From: Odontesthes bonariensis
Taxonomy: Eukaryota; Chordata; Actinopteri; Atheriniformes; Atherinopsidae
Assembly (NCBI RefSeq): GCF_027942865.1
Contig: NC_134526.1
Span: forward strand, 11,254,284 to 11,318,283
Reading direction: 5' to 3'
Length of the DNA stretch: 64,000 nt
This document shows, piece after piece, positions 1-20,800 of this stretch; within the stretch, counting starts at the first letter, position 1; every line of letters begins with the position of its first letter. The position numbers and the translations under genes were made by a program. The notes under the pieces were generated by a model. That model was not told the DNA's origin, searched no databases, and was given only the letters and a program-made list of their open reading frames with translations.

Positions 1-8529
<8,529 letters not shown>

Positions 8530-9800
8530 GCAGTTTTCCAGCAAGATCCAGGTGTGTGTGCCCTTCCCGCCCTTATGTGAGACCTCCTGGGGAAACAGCT
8601 GTGTCATATCTTACAGAGCTGGATTGAACCCAGGTGTTTAATTTTATCAGCCCAGTATTTAAGTTGGACTGGCTACTTCTGTCCTGTTTCAGTGATAATT
8701 TAAGCACCAAGAGGAGGATGAAATCTAACAGTTTTAAAATTGATGTCTGAATAGCCGGAGAACTGATCTGTCTCTATCTTGCCGTGATAATCAGGAAAAT
8801 GACATGTCACCTTCACTTCATCACAGAAGTCTGGAGCTGCTTTTTCTTTAAATCAAGCTGCTGGATGTTCAGCTGCGTCCCTGATGCAGATTCTGTCTTT
8901 TGTCATTATGCCACTGCCGCTCTCTGGCCGTCTGAAGTGCGTTTCTCTGAATCATGCCGGTTACAAAGAGGAGATGATTAATATGTGGCTCCAGGTGGGA
9001 GGCAGGGAAGCCAGCAATGCCTGAGAATGGCACTCCATGGACCGTTTCGCGCATCTGCTTTTTTGAAGTATTTGCTGAGCATTCCTGTTCGTGGTTTTCT
9101 GACAAGTGGAAGGATTTGTCCAAAGACACATTAGTTTTGGAGCAGGCACTTCAAACTGCAGGCTGCACTTCACAAACCTTTGTATCTGCTATTGGAGGGA
9201 TAAACCTGTCTCCTAAGCACAGAGTGGGAGTTTGAATATTCTCATACATTTTCCCACCTTGCTAAAGATGGACATTTAAAAGAAGTAAATAATTTTCTGT
9301 GGGTTATTCACAATTCTAACAGCTTTTTGTAGAGATTTACTTTTCCATAACAACACTTCTAATAATCCCATGTTCCAGGGATTATGAAATATTTGCAAAA
9401 TTTGATTGGTGTTAATTGTGTTGTATAATATGTTCTGTTGTGCAAAACAATGTTTGTTTGAATGAAGTATGAAGATTTTATTGTATTTATTATGTGAAGT
9501 TCAGGTACAGAAACCAAACTTTGTACTTTCAGACTCCTGGTGATGTATTTCGATTTTTCACTAGAAAGGTATTCTATCACAGCTTTGTTTAACACGCAGG
9601 TTATTAGAGGCCAATTTTGTATATTATGTCCTCATTTTTTTAAATTTTTTTTCTTTTTTTTAACCCTTTTGTGCCAATGATGGCTGTCTTTCTAGGAAAG
9701 CAGACATTTATTTACAGTTTGGTACAAAAATATTCAAGTAGTTTTACTCTCCTCTTCGTCATGCATGTCTTAATGTAAAATAAATGTTTTGTTGTCTTTA
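8530..9800 (+). other. tmem184a: tmem184a 3' UTR with poly(A) signal
   Basis: This is non-coding sequence after the TAG at 8527-8529. A canonical AATAAA lies at 9779-9784, followed by a T/GT-rich stretch suitable for cleavage. The extent of the UTR is inferred from that signal. No repeat was recognised within it. Confidence 0.6.
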
Positions 9801-12800
9801 ACACACGTGGAACTGAGTAACTGAAGTTTTTAACGAGGAAAAGAGCTTTATTTAAACATACAAAAACGGACACGGCAGGCTATTAATAGGAATAATTGAC
9901 CATACTCTCAGAGACCAATACAAATTTTATTTGTACATGAAGGTAGCTCATTGAAAAAACATGTAAATGAAAGAATGTAAAATAAAAATAATTTAGATGT
10001 GTGGTTTTTTGTTTTTTTTTAATAAAATTAAACAAATCCATGAAATAAATATTATGAGCAGAGTAAATGACAAGATGTAAATGGTACATACTCGGGTTGT
10101 GCTGCCTTTTACTGTCCCCTTTTAAAATTAAAATGGAGTCTCTCATTAGGCCCCAAATGTCATGTGAGTGAAACAAAGAAACCCTAACTCACACATACAA
10201 AACTTGGTAAAGAAATTGCAGCAATTGAACCAGCGTTCAAGGTAATGAATCATTCATTCTTTGTGCGTGGCTGAGGTTAAACACTGAAGCTTGTAGCACT
10301 GGCAGAGCTTATGAAAGCTTTTTTTTCTTTTATTCAAAGATGTGCTTTCAGACAGAAAATGTAATCTTGAGTTTCTAGTCGAGATGTGCAAGGGATCATG
10401 TTTCTTCAAATACATTTAAAAGAAGAGAAAAAAAAACAAAAAAACATTGGAATCACCACTGACATCTGAACCAGATCCATTACAGCTCCAAGGTATAACA
10501 AGCTTTAGTCATAGTAGGAGGAGAGTAAACTGCCCAAGGCAAGGTTAAACCTCTATGACTAGAAAATGTTTACATTAATGTGTAACTATAAATTATTTGA
10601 AAATTTAGAGAAAATATAGATTTTTTTTTTGCTGGTCTGGTGTTTGAGAGCATGAATAAACTTTTTTGGTCACACTGAGCAGCGGAGCACTTAATTCACC
10701 CAGAGATAGGTTTGTCTTATTTGGCACGGTCCAGAAATGTGATGTGACAATTAAAAAAGAAAAAAAAAATGAGAAGTAATTGGTTTTGCTTATAAAAATC
10801 AAGATAGGCGCTTAAAAATTAAAAAACAAAATATCTAGATTTTTCTTTTTTGACCACAAGAGGTCTCTGGTATGCTTTGTAGAAAAACTGCTTTTGCATC
10901 TGAATTTGTGAAATTGACTAATGTAAACGTATAAAAAGCTACTCATCTGCCTCAGGCTTGGCACAGACCTTCATATTTAGCAGGTCTGGGGGAACAGCCT
11001 TCAAAATTTTTTGAAATAATTTTCAGGTAAAAGTTACAAAGGCTTTAACATCATCTCTGTCTGAAACTGTCAAAAAGCTTATCTGGTGCGCTTCAAAATT
11101 GGCACTGACTGACCAGGTTTACATGCAGGTTAACACTAAGAGCCTAAAGTAGCATCTGATTAGTATTGGAGTGACATACAGTCACTTTTGAATATTTATG
11201 AAAACATCTGTGAGGAAGTAAATGCTGATTAAGAAATTATAAAGACTTTTTTTAACTGCTTTTCATTTAATCAGATTTTAAACTGGTCCATTTTAGATTA
11301 CCAGAGATTTATTAACCGTAATTGTCCCCGTTTGCACTGCTACAGATAATTAGCTGCAGCCTGAATGTAAACCGAGTCAAACCAGTTTGTGTATCTGACA
11401 AAAATGAAATATGCAGAGAAGAACTATTCATGGGATGTTATTACTCACAGAAGACTTTAGTTATCTCATTGTAAATGCGAATAAAACTTTAGTCAGAAAA
11501 AGGTCGGCCTCTATATCATTAGACTTCAAAGACTGATTACATAATCACACCACTCCCAGGATAGTAAAATACATAAATATAGAAAAATATGTAATACATA
11601 TTTATATACTGTGTATATATACTGTATAAAACTAATATCAGAAAAAGAAAATGGGACGTATCAACATAGAAACCAGGTGAAAATACAAAATGAGAGTAAG
11701 AACACAGCAATGCCCCTGCTTCATAATCACAGCAGGTTGTACAGCAGCAAAGTTCCCCAAACTGTTCTTTGCAGCTATGGAACAGGGGAAGAACAGTCAT
11801 GTCCTCTTAGCCAAGAGAAAATCCTGACATGAACAATCTCTATTGACTTCACTCCAAATTAGGAATGGATCCTCTGTAAGAACAGCTTTATTTCAAGTTA
11901 ATTTCATATTTAAATATTACAAAAAACGTTCAACAAGCGCAAGGTGTCTACTGCATTTAGCTGACATGACACCACTGTTTCTAGAGATGGGTGTCAGGAG
12001 TTCTCTTGCAGAAGACTGTGTCGGAAGCAAGGCAAATAACTACTGTTTGGGAAATACCAACACCGGCAGCAGCAGCTCTCCTTGTGACCCAGTGGGAGGA
12101 ATGATTTCTTTTTGGATGGAGTTTATCAACGAAAGTGACAACGGACGCTGTGGGAGCTTTGTAACCTCGAATCTGTAATATACAGGAAGTCAGTTGAATT
12201 GCATTATACTTAAAAAGAACAGCTCTCATTATCACTATATCCAATATGGATTACCCACCAAATATCAACCCAATAAGTGCTGCAGTATACATATATCATA
12301 GTTGACCGTCCTCAGTTACATTAGGATTGACCTGCAGTAAATGGTCACACCACATTTAATCATCATGCAGTGTATCCCCAGTAACCATGGAAACGCAAGA
12401 AGAGCTTCTGTCATCTTCTGCATTTCTATAAATAAGCTGTCCTGTGAATTTTACTTTATACTGTATCTGTACAGTTCTAAGTGCTATGCAATGAGAAACA
12501 TCTTCTCCATCCAATAAAACAAAAATAAAGATCTAGCTAAAAATGCTCTTAGTGCTGTTCTCTGGCATTACCAGCTGAATACCAAAACTATTTGGCTTGA
12601 ATTACATAACCAAGGCGGACATGCAGAACAATGTGTTCGCAAGTTTTTACTTCAGTTGGCCACTAAAAGAGGTGACTTCACTGCTTAACACCTTCTAAAA
12701 GAGAAGAGAAAGTGAAAACATCTGATGTTCATACATCTGATGTTGTGTTCAGCTGGCACTTGAAGCCATCTGGTTGGAAAGCAATGGCAACTGTGGCTGT

Positions 12801-13367
12801 GTCTTCACAGTCCACCTGACCTCAATCACATGTCAGATTTATGGATCATTATAGATCTATTTAAGGCAGCGCATTAAAGGCTTAATATACATTGTTTTTA
12901 TGTAAATTTACACTAAGAAGTTCTGATTTGTTAAAAGTTTTACAAATAGCTGTACTGTCACATTCTTAAATTGACCTAAAACATTAAGTATCAGACAGGT
13001 CCTGGACCATGTGCCGCCACATTAGGACATGTCAAACACTTCACACTTGAGAAAAAGCACATCTCCACTATCAGTCATGGAGGTCGGGTCACAGAGGCCC
13101 AATACTCTGCCGGTGCTGGGAGTCGAGGAAGTGGGAGGGGGGGTTAGGGGTTTGAACAGTGCACAGACAATGTAGATTGTGTGAGAGCCACGAGGACGGA
13201 GACAGAACTGTGAATGCAGCATAACATCACATAGAGCTTGCCACCCCACTTCATCCCTCAGTCTAATAAAATACTGAGCGTCTTCTCAGCCCAGGATGAG
13301 TGGGTTCAGGCCAGGTCAGAACCAGGAAGGACCAGGCAGGAAAAGGAGAAGCCCAGTCCTGTCAACA
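9801..13367 (-). other. mafk: Presumed mafk 3' UTR and tail-to-tail spacer
   Basis: This is the region downstream of the mafk stop codon on the minus strand. Minus-strand AATAAA signals (TTTATT on plus) occur at 9847-9852 and near 11887, so the mafk 3' UTR may be about 1.5 kb or about 3.5 kb. The distal signal lies only about 65 bp from the tmem184a signal on the other strand. An RFX X-box-like sequence is at 12381-12394. No ORF with recognisable content was found. Confidence 0.45.
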
Positions 13368-13928
13368 CTAGGAAGGAGCTGAGAATGGGGTTGGGCTGGA
13401 GTTGTTGTGGTTAGCGGACTTGACAATGGTGATGACGCTGGTGGTGGCCACCTTGCCTGGTGAGATTTGCCCTCGGGTCACAGTCCTGGCAAAACACTGC
13501 AGGGCCTCGTACTTGGCTCGCAGCGCATCCAGCTCCAACCTCATGCTGGCATTTTCACGAGCCAGCTTGTCCACCTCCTGCTGCAGTTCTGTCTTTTGTT
13601 TCTCCAGCTCCTCCTTCTGAGTGACGCGTTTGATGCGACAGCTCGCGGCGTAGCCACGGTTTTTCAGGGTTCGTCGCCGCTGCTTCAACCGCACAACATC
13701 ATCCTTTGTCAGGCCACGCAGGTGCTGGTTGAGCTCCCGCACAGACATGGCCACCAGCTCATCGTCACTGAGCGCTGGGGCATTCTCCCCCACCTCCTTC
13801 TTGACCTGCGGGACATGTACGTTCGGTGGATGAAAAAGAGCCCTATGTGGGGACATCTGTCAGTGAAACATTTTTCATTTTGTCACACTTACCTTTAAAG
13901 CTTTGCTCGGCTTGAAATGAGTCGTCAT
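13368..13928 (-). CDS. mafk: Small Maf bZIP transcription factor MafK
   Basis: Two coding exons, 13928-13893 ([12 protein letters not shown], followed by a GTAAGT donor) and 13805-13368, give 157 residues against 156 in human MAFK. Small Mafs heterodimerise with CNC factors (NRF2, NF-E2 p45, BACH) at MARE elements, or homodimerise as repressors, because they lack a transactivation domain. Visible are a consensus SUMO site VKKE at Lys14, the extended homology region from about residue 24 ([21 protein letters not shown]), the basic region with N61-R69 (NRGYAASCR), a leucine zipper from about residue 76, and the tail [13 protein letters not shown]. MafK rather than MafF or MafG is indicated by [23 protein letters not shown] and the [12 protein letters not shown] tail, plus linkage to ints1 and tmem184a. 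The start is chosen at the MTT N-terminus conserved in MafK. Confidence 0.95.
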
Positions 13929-16900
13929 TCCCTGCATGCAAACAACTGACCAGAATCTCACAGAAGATACACTGAGGAGTGGAAAGAGAGAACTGCAATT
14001 AGTTAACATCAATTAACAAAAACAATATGTTAACAACATGTGGCTGATGACACGTTTACTCCCAGTTACATATTCTTTTGTGTCTCCTCCCCTAAACTGA
14101 AGAGGGGGATATTGTTGTTGAGGTTTCCATGACAGTCATAGAAGTGGCTTACTTTGTACTGCAGGTGATTGACAGAACTGTACGTTCTGTGAATATATGG
14201 ATCTGTAAACATTTGCTGGATGTTGTGAAGTGTTTTTCTTTCCTCTGGAAAGGACTCTGGGATCATGCATCACGCTGGATTCTCTACGGCAGCTCAGGTG
14301 ATTTTTTTATTGCCAAGCTCACCAATGCTGTCTTTTTATTCCCTCAAAATCCACCAGTCGATTTGGTCACTCCAAATGTTCACTGTCTCTGATGGATTTT
14401 TTTTTTATTCTTGAAACCTGATGACTTTGATGTTGTGTTTTTAAATTTAAAGTCCATCCTTGGAATCAACTCCAAACCCTTTAACTGCTCGACTGATAAG
14501 GAAATAACAAGGTTAAAGCCCACACTGAAAGAACTTCTTAGTCAACTGTCTGGCTACTTTATTTTTTGAAAATAATTATTCTTTATAGTACAGAACTATA
14601 ACTTTTAAACTCTTCCTTTATTTTAGATTTTAAACACCCACTTTAAAGTACATATTCATTATGAGATTGTAACTCAAATATGTTTTTGGTGACCAGCCAT
14701 ATAACAAAAATTGTAAATCCTAAAATACCACCTGACTCAACTGTATGTTGCATGTTCCCTGGACGCTGATCACACACTGATGCATAATTGATAATCATCC
14801 ATAATGTGATATGAAACAATATTCAATGTAGGATAATTGTTAATCTATGTCTATGTCTTGTTAATGTCTAATATGGGAAATGCATATTCATGCACGGTGG
14901 TGTGGTGGTTCGCACCGTCCACTCACAACGAGATGGTTCTAGGTTCAACTACCGGCTGGGGCCTTTCTGTGAGGAGTTTGCATGTTCTCCCCGTGTATGC
15001 GTGGGTTCTCTCCGGGTACCACGGAGGATAATTGGCGTCTCTAAAATTGTCCTTAGGAATGAGTGGAAGTGTGTGTGGTTATTTGTCTCGTTTGTTTCTG
15101 TGTGGCCCTGTGATGGATGGGCGGCCTGTCTATACCCAACTGACGGATTAAGCGGGTATAGAAAATGGATGGATGGACATTCATATTTATACTTAACCAT
15201 CATATCCTAATACCGTTTTAGGCACAGTGCATTATTACTATGGTAGATACTAGAGATCATTACAAATGGCACACTTACTAACACTCTTCTCTGTAATTAT
15301 TCTATGGTTACATCATTCTTCATGTCAGAATTGTTGACTTGTGAAAAAGATGTCAGCAGAGGGCAGCACAACACCATCAAACACCACCTCTGAAGACTGC
15401 CTGTATTTACCTATCAGAGGGAGGTGGGCCTTGCCAATCTAGTTCACGAGACCAGGCAAAATTAGAAACAGGCAACCTCTGCTGTGCTCTTCATAGAACT
15501 GTGCCTTTTAGCTCTCTGGCTTAGAGCTTTTGCCAGGGCAGTTTTTAGAAAAGCTTCTCAGCATTCATTACAGAGCGGGACATGCTTCCCATGCTTCTGG
15601 CATGGCCAAAAAAAGCATGAGTGCTGAGCTGTGATCCTCTGAGAAGCACACATCCCCCAAGGCTCCATTTCAGGACCTGCAGACCAGCCTGACTACGAGT
15701 GCACTGTTCCATGCTCGACAGCTACCATGGAAACGCCCTGCAAATGGGCGTGGGAGCATGAGTCACATGGTCACCAAAAGGGTAAACAAGTCTCATTCAT
15801 AACCGCAACACAGCCAGTGCATAGTACAAGTAAGACCCAATAACTTTTGCTGATAACTTCGAGACATCCTGTGTAAACATTTCTAAGTATTTCTGATATT
15901 TTCCCTTTATTTAGTCACTTCATTTGAATCTGGTCTTATGTTAAGCGTTTGAACCCCTAATCTGATGTGTCTGGCTCTGTTGTCAGTTCACACCACTCCG
16001 CCTCCTCATCAGACATTTAAACACATCAGTAACATTTACAGTTATGCTGAACTTTACAGGGCAGCAGTTACGCCTGTGGAAAATTCCAGGAGATAGAGTG
16101 TCACAGAGGAATAGTTTCCTTTATAGTCACTGATGTATTTTTGCTGTGAGACAATGTAGTCTATCGATTTAGGGTTATCTCTCTGGTTGGATCTTCTTAC
16201 ACTGGGCTTTCCTGAGCAGCTCCATGCCCTTATTTAACTCTGGTGGATATATTTAGCGCCCAGCGCTCATACAAATTTCTGCCTACTAAACAATTTAGGT
16301 GACTATGCGATAAGTGATAGCTCAGGGCAAATATTCTCTGAAGTGCTGATAGCTGCAGCTTTCATAGAAGAAAATACTCAGGGTACAGCTGTCCATTTGG
16401 TGATGTTTATGATGTTTTCATGATGGTCAATAAATAGTCCAAATGCTAATTCAGGGTTTAGTAGATGCCAGCTTAAAGCTGCACAGCTGTCAAACTGAAA
16501 AACAACTTTCATACTCGGGCTCCGTCCTAAAAATAGCTTCAATTGGAAATAAACAGATGCAAAACGCGTTAAATGAGCAAAACCAAGAGTGTCTTTGATA
16601 ATGTTTAGAGATTTAAAGAACATCTGGGGAGCTCTCTGAGGTCTTTGCTTATTTGCACTGCAAAGAATCGCATAATTTAAATAATAAAGGCATCAAGTAA
16701 AGACAAAGGAATAAACTAAAACATTCCTCAACCGCAAGTTGGCCTGAACAGCCAAATTCTGAGTGGTATTACATCTGAGGGGGTCCCTGGGTATATTCCT
16801 TGCAAAGATCATGGAAAAGTGGCGGGGGCCTGCTCCTCTTCATACATGGAGCCTCAAGCCAGAATCAAGAGGCCAGGTTGTTTCCCTCAAAATTCTTTAG

Positions 16901-19900
16901 GCGTGTGCTTATGTTTTTGCAACTTGCACTAGGACAAGGTTTACATAATCACAATAGTAAAGTTTCCTCAGAGGAAAAACAGCAATTATATCACACGGCC
17001 AAATCCACTCACACAGGCGAGACAGACTAACAAAACAGTTTCTCAATATAGTCAAGAAAACAGCTCATATTAGGTTTTCCATAACAGTGAGAAAAGGAGG
17101 CTGGGAAAATACCTCAAAGAAAAGCCGCAGATGGCGGGTAGAGAACAAAACCGCATTCCTGAGTGAATACACATGTGCAAACCCTCACATGCACACAGGC
17201 AAATCTTCTCTGGAGAGGAAACATGCTTTCTGAATATGTCCTGCGATGCACTGAGCTATGGGGGTGGGGTTCAGACTATCCCCACTTGTAAAACAATGGT
17301 TGCAAAATTCACAAAATGTCTGGAATCCAGAAGCGTCTCACATCCATGTTTGCCTGCCCAAACAAATCAAAAGCAGCTTGTGTGCACATGTGTGGGAGTA
17401 AGGAATTGTAAACAAAATGCTTCACTTTTAACGTTACTTTCACTCTTTGCATTTATGATCGATAACACTGTTTCATTAATAATGATGCCTGTCTGTTCAC
17501 TAATAACCAAAACATCATTCATCAACACAAGAGTAAATGCAGTAAAGACCCTTTTTTCTTTTCTTTTTACACTTTTTTTCAACCCATTCAAGAGATGAGA
17601 GAAAAACAAGAAACAGACCAAACTGAATCTTCCGTTTCACTAAAACGTGTCATCAGAAATATTGTACCTGTCAACTTCATTTTTGAGCTTGAATTAGTTT
17701 AATAAACAGTTTCTTTTGCTCACAGACACCTAGCATTAATGTTTTTAAAGTTAGGGGTCTGGAGGAGTTCACAGTTGCACCTCAGTTCCAGCAGGTAGCT
17801 GTGAGGCTCAGCCTTCTCCTAAAATAAATAGCATATCAAAGACCTGTGACTCGCGCTTCAGTGATTAACGCAGAACTGACTCGTCTTCGTTTCCTCATTC
17901 TGTGTCTGTTTGGAAGTTTGAGTTCAGCAGAAAACAGAGTTGTTGCTGCCTCTGACAGTCTGCAACACTCCCCTGAGAAAGCTTTTCTGGCACTTTTTCA
18001 AGCAGATGAAGTGATTTCACTCCTGACTGAGGTGCTCGGTGCTCTGCTCTTTCTCCAGCGCAGCACATTTGGTGGGATATTATGTGAAGGAAATGGAGAG
18101 CATAGCTGAGCTGTGAGTCATGCTGTTTACTGGTAAAATCGACGACCATCAGCAGGGAATCACACCCTCTTGATCTGACGTTTCCTGGAAAATCCCGTTG
18201 TTTCACAGGGAGGACGGAAAAGTACAGAGAACCTTGGAGATGGTTGGCATGATCGGCCGGAACTTTTCTACGGAAAGGGAGGAGGACTCACTGAAAAATA
18301 CTCTCCCTGACTTAGGGATGAAAAAATGTCAAGAATGCAAGGGGACATTACTGTTCCATTTTTTATTTTTTTAATTATTAGAACCAATAATGATTGAATA
18401 ACAGGATAAATTTAATTTTCATTTTACAAATTTAATTGTCTCTTTCAAAACAACTGACTTGTCACTTTCACAAGCACATGTCGGGCAGGACAGCAATAGC
18501 TACACTTTGAATATTTCGGAGCTAGAGAGTGTTTCCGTTGCTGCCAACTTGCAATTTGAATCACAGTAGATTTTGCAAGTTGCCATCAGGCCCATCAACA
18601 ATGAGCAAGGAATTCCTAACAGTACAAGTCAACAAATATTGTAAATGAGCAGACTTGACACTCTGGAGACCATGATAAGGTGAAAGCAGTTGTTTGAGAT
18701 CCAGTCACTCTCACAGAAAAGCAAGAAAAGACTTTGAAAATGAGTGTAGGTGGCAGTGAGCCGTATCAAACTGCAAGGGAGTCACTTTGGATGCAAGACA
18801 GAGCCGTTCACATTATCACCTCTCATTGCCCGTTTACACTTCGTCTTTCACATTCAACTGTGTGTAAAAATGACAGGTTTCCAAAGTCAATAATCAACAG
18901 CCGACATCTTTTTTCCAGCAAGAGGAGCAAAACACATCATAGTGAGCATGTTCCCTGTGAGTCATCGCGTTGGCTACCACAAATATTTCACTTTCACAAC
19001 ACTCCACAAAAAAGGTTTTGCTCTGCACGCTCCTTTCATCCATCACCACTGTCCAGCAAAATGGCAAACCAAGGACAGATCAACTGTATGCAGCATCTTT
19101 AGGGGGAATTTCTCCCAGTGTACTTTGGTGGTAAAATGAGTCAGCTGCTGTAACTTCTCCATCCAAAAAAGACATCATCACTTTGGTGACTGAACCACGT
19201 GTTAACCTCATGACAGAGGAGTGCACTGCCTCTGTCTGAAGGGCATCTGCACCCACCAGGATCGACGTTGAATCAGAAAAGCCCCCTGGGACCATATCTG
19301 TGGCACATCTCAGTGGAACAAGTTACTCAGAGATAAATATTTTCCATTTATTAATCATAGTGGCATTAAAAAGGGGCCACAAGTAGTCATTATGTGAACA
19401 TATAACAAGAGATCGGTGAGAATCATGTGGCATTAGGTCAATGCACTTTCCTGACATGGCTTCCTTATCTTTACCCAAGTAATGAAGATTTATGTGTGGC
19501 AGGCTTTATAGCTAAACAAAGCGATAAGATAAAAATAAATAAAAAAAACTTTTCTTCCATTAGAGTGATTTATTCTTTGTGGAAATATGCGTTCCTCCTG
19601 CTGTTTAGATTGTTTCTTCTGTGTAGGCCAGTCCGCCCCGGTGGTCTATGGTGCCCTTTGTCCCACATGTCTAAAATGCAGACCACGTGTTGATTCCAAT
19701 GTCAAAAGTAGGCTAGTATTTTCCATAATAGAAGTCTATCTTGAATGCCGAGAGTACGAAATAGCCTGAAGGAGGTGCAAAACAGTTTTCACAAGAGTTA
19801 CTTTCATCATAGGGAGGCAGGAAATATAGGAGTATTTCACTTCCATTTTCCTCAAAAGCTCAAGTGACAGAAAGACAGTAAGAAACAGACCCTAGACAAA

Positions 19901-20539
19901 AACAACAGTTTTCTGACTTTGTGCGGCGCCTACTGATTAAGTATTTAAAGCTTTTGTAATCTTTACATAAGCTTTCTGTTTCGGCGCAATACTGAGCGAT
20001 TATAAATGTGTAATAGTTTGTCAAATAAGCCATTCATGTTGCTATTCTCTGTTACTGATAGACTTTGTTGAATTGATTATGTGTTTTAATAAGTCTGCCA
20101 CAACTCAAGTGAAATCTAAAACATAATGACGATAAATTACTGTAATTCAGTTAAACAAGCAACATAACGTAGGGGGGAAAAATAACATAAAAATACCGGT
20201 GCAAGTGTATTTTTCATAAACTATTTATTCAAATATTTTTTTCACCTCAAATACGTGACTAACCCCGAGGGTCTGAGCCACTTTTTGAACAATCTGTTGT
20301 GTTTCTCCAACACAACACGTGTCCGCAAGCCTCAATCTACACAGTCAACATCAACTTTCATAGCCGGGATCCCAGCTTCATCACGGGCGTGTGTGGCCGC
20401 CCGCCTGCGCCAATATCTCTCACCGTGAGAAATTGAGCTATTTAAAAGGAATGAAACAACTTTCAGTAGCCTTAAAAACATTTTTTTTAAATTAAACAAA
20501 ACAAAACAAACAAACAAAAAAACCCAGCAACCACCTCAC
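13929..20539 (-). other. mafk: mafk 5' intron (about 6.6 kb, inferred)
   Basis: On the minus strand a good acceptor (TTTGCATGCAG, then GGAATG) sits three bases before the mafk ATG. The nearest strong donor in a promoter-like region is CAGAG/GTGAGG at 20540/20539. Between them there is one SINE-like repeat (14892-15178), an X-box-like site at 15721-15734 and an AP-1 core TGAGTCA at 15759-15765. The open frames in this interval (for example 17173-17598 and 18734-19102 on plus) have no domain signatures. The intron boundaries are an inference without transcript data. Confidence 0.5.
14892..15178 (+). mobile_element. Teleost SINE-like repeat with GGAT(n) tail
   Basis: It begins GCACGGTGGTGTGGTGGTTCGCAC and includes a B-box-like GGTTCAACTACC. 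It contains the conserved stretch around GGAGTTTGCATGTTCTCC (from about 14975) and ends with GAAAATGGATGGATGG. I recognise this consensus as a very abundant teleost short retroelement. An internal deletion relative to the usual length is likely. Its family name cannot be fixed without a repeat library. Confidence 0.75.
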
Positions 20540-20750
20540 CTCTGTGGGCGCAGATTTCTGTAGACAGGAATGCGTAAAACTGCTGGAGTAGGTTTCCAAT
20601 AGAAGCGACGAAGTAACTTGACACAGCTGGTGTAAAGCGTCCAGCGGCAAACGGGCAGCGGTGTATCCTCGTACTAAATTAACTACAAAACAACAACAAT
20701 GTACCAACATTCCACGCTCTGCTTCCGCAAGCACTCACGTCACCGATTCC
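20540..20750 (-). other. mafk: Candidate non-coding first exon of mafk
   Basis: This is read on the minus strand. The right end is set by the promoter-like features just upstream (CRE-like TCACGTCA at 20735-20742, GC box near 20757-20766, C-MARE-like site at 20787-20800). The left end is a strong donor AG/GTGAGG. Small Maf genes generally have non-coding first exons. A short upstream ORF starting with ATG near 20734 lies in it. The start site is not determinable from sequence. Confidence 0.4.
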
Positions 20751-20786
20751 TCGTGACCGCCCCCTCCATTCATGAAAATAACTTTC

Positions 20787-20800
20787 TGCTGACGTCAGTC
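20787..20800. promoter_or_regulatory. C-MARE-like Maf recognition element upstream of mafk
   Basis: TGCTGACGTCAGTC matches 12 of 14 positions of the consensus C-MARE (TGCTGACGTCAGCA). Its core TGACGTCA is also a perfect CRE. It lies within about 50 bp upstream of the inferred mafk first exon, beside a GC box. Binding by Maf/CNC or CREB/ATF proteins is inferred. Confidence 0.6.

Noticed and set aside
13368..13928. Assignment as MAFF or MAFG
   Set aside because: Tail [24 protein letters not shown] and the ints1/tmem184a linkage fit MAFK better.
14837..15210. Overlapping frames of 64-106 codons
   Set aside because: They lie within the SINE-like repeat and are not genes.
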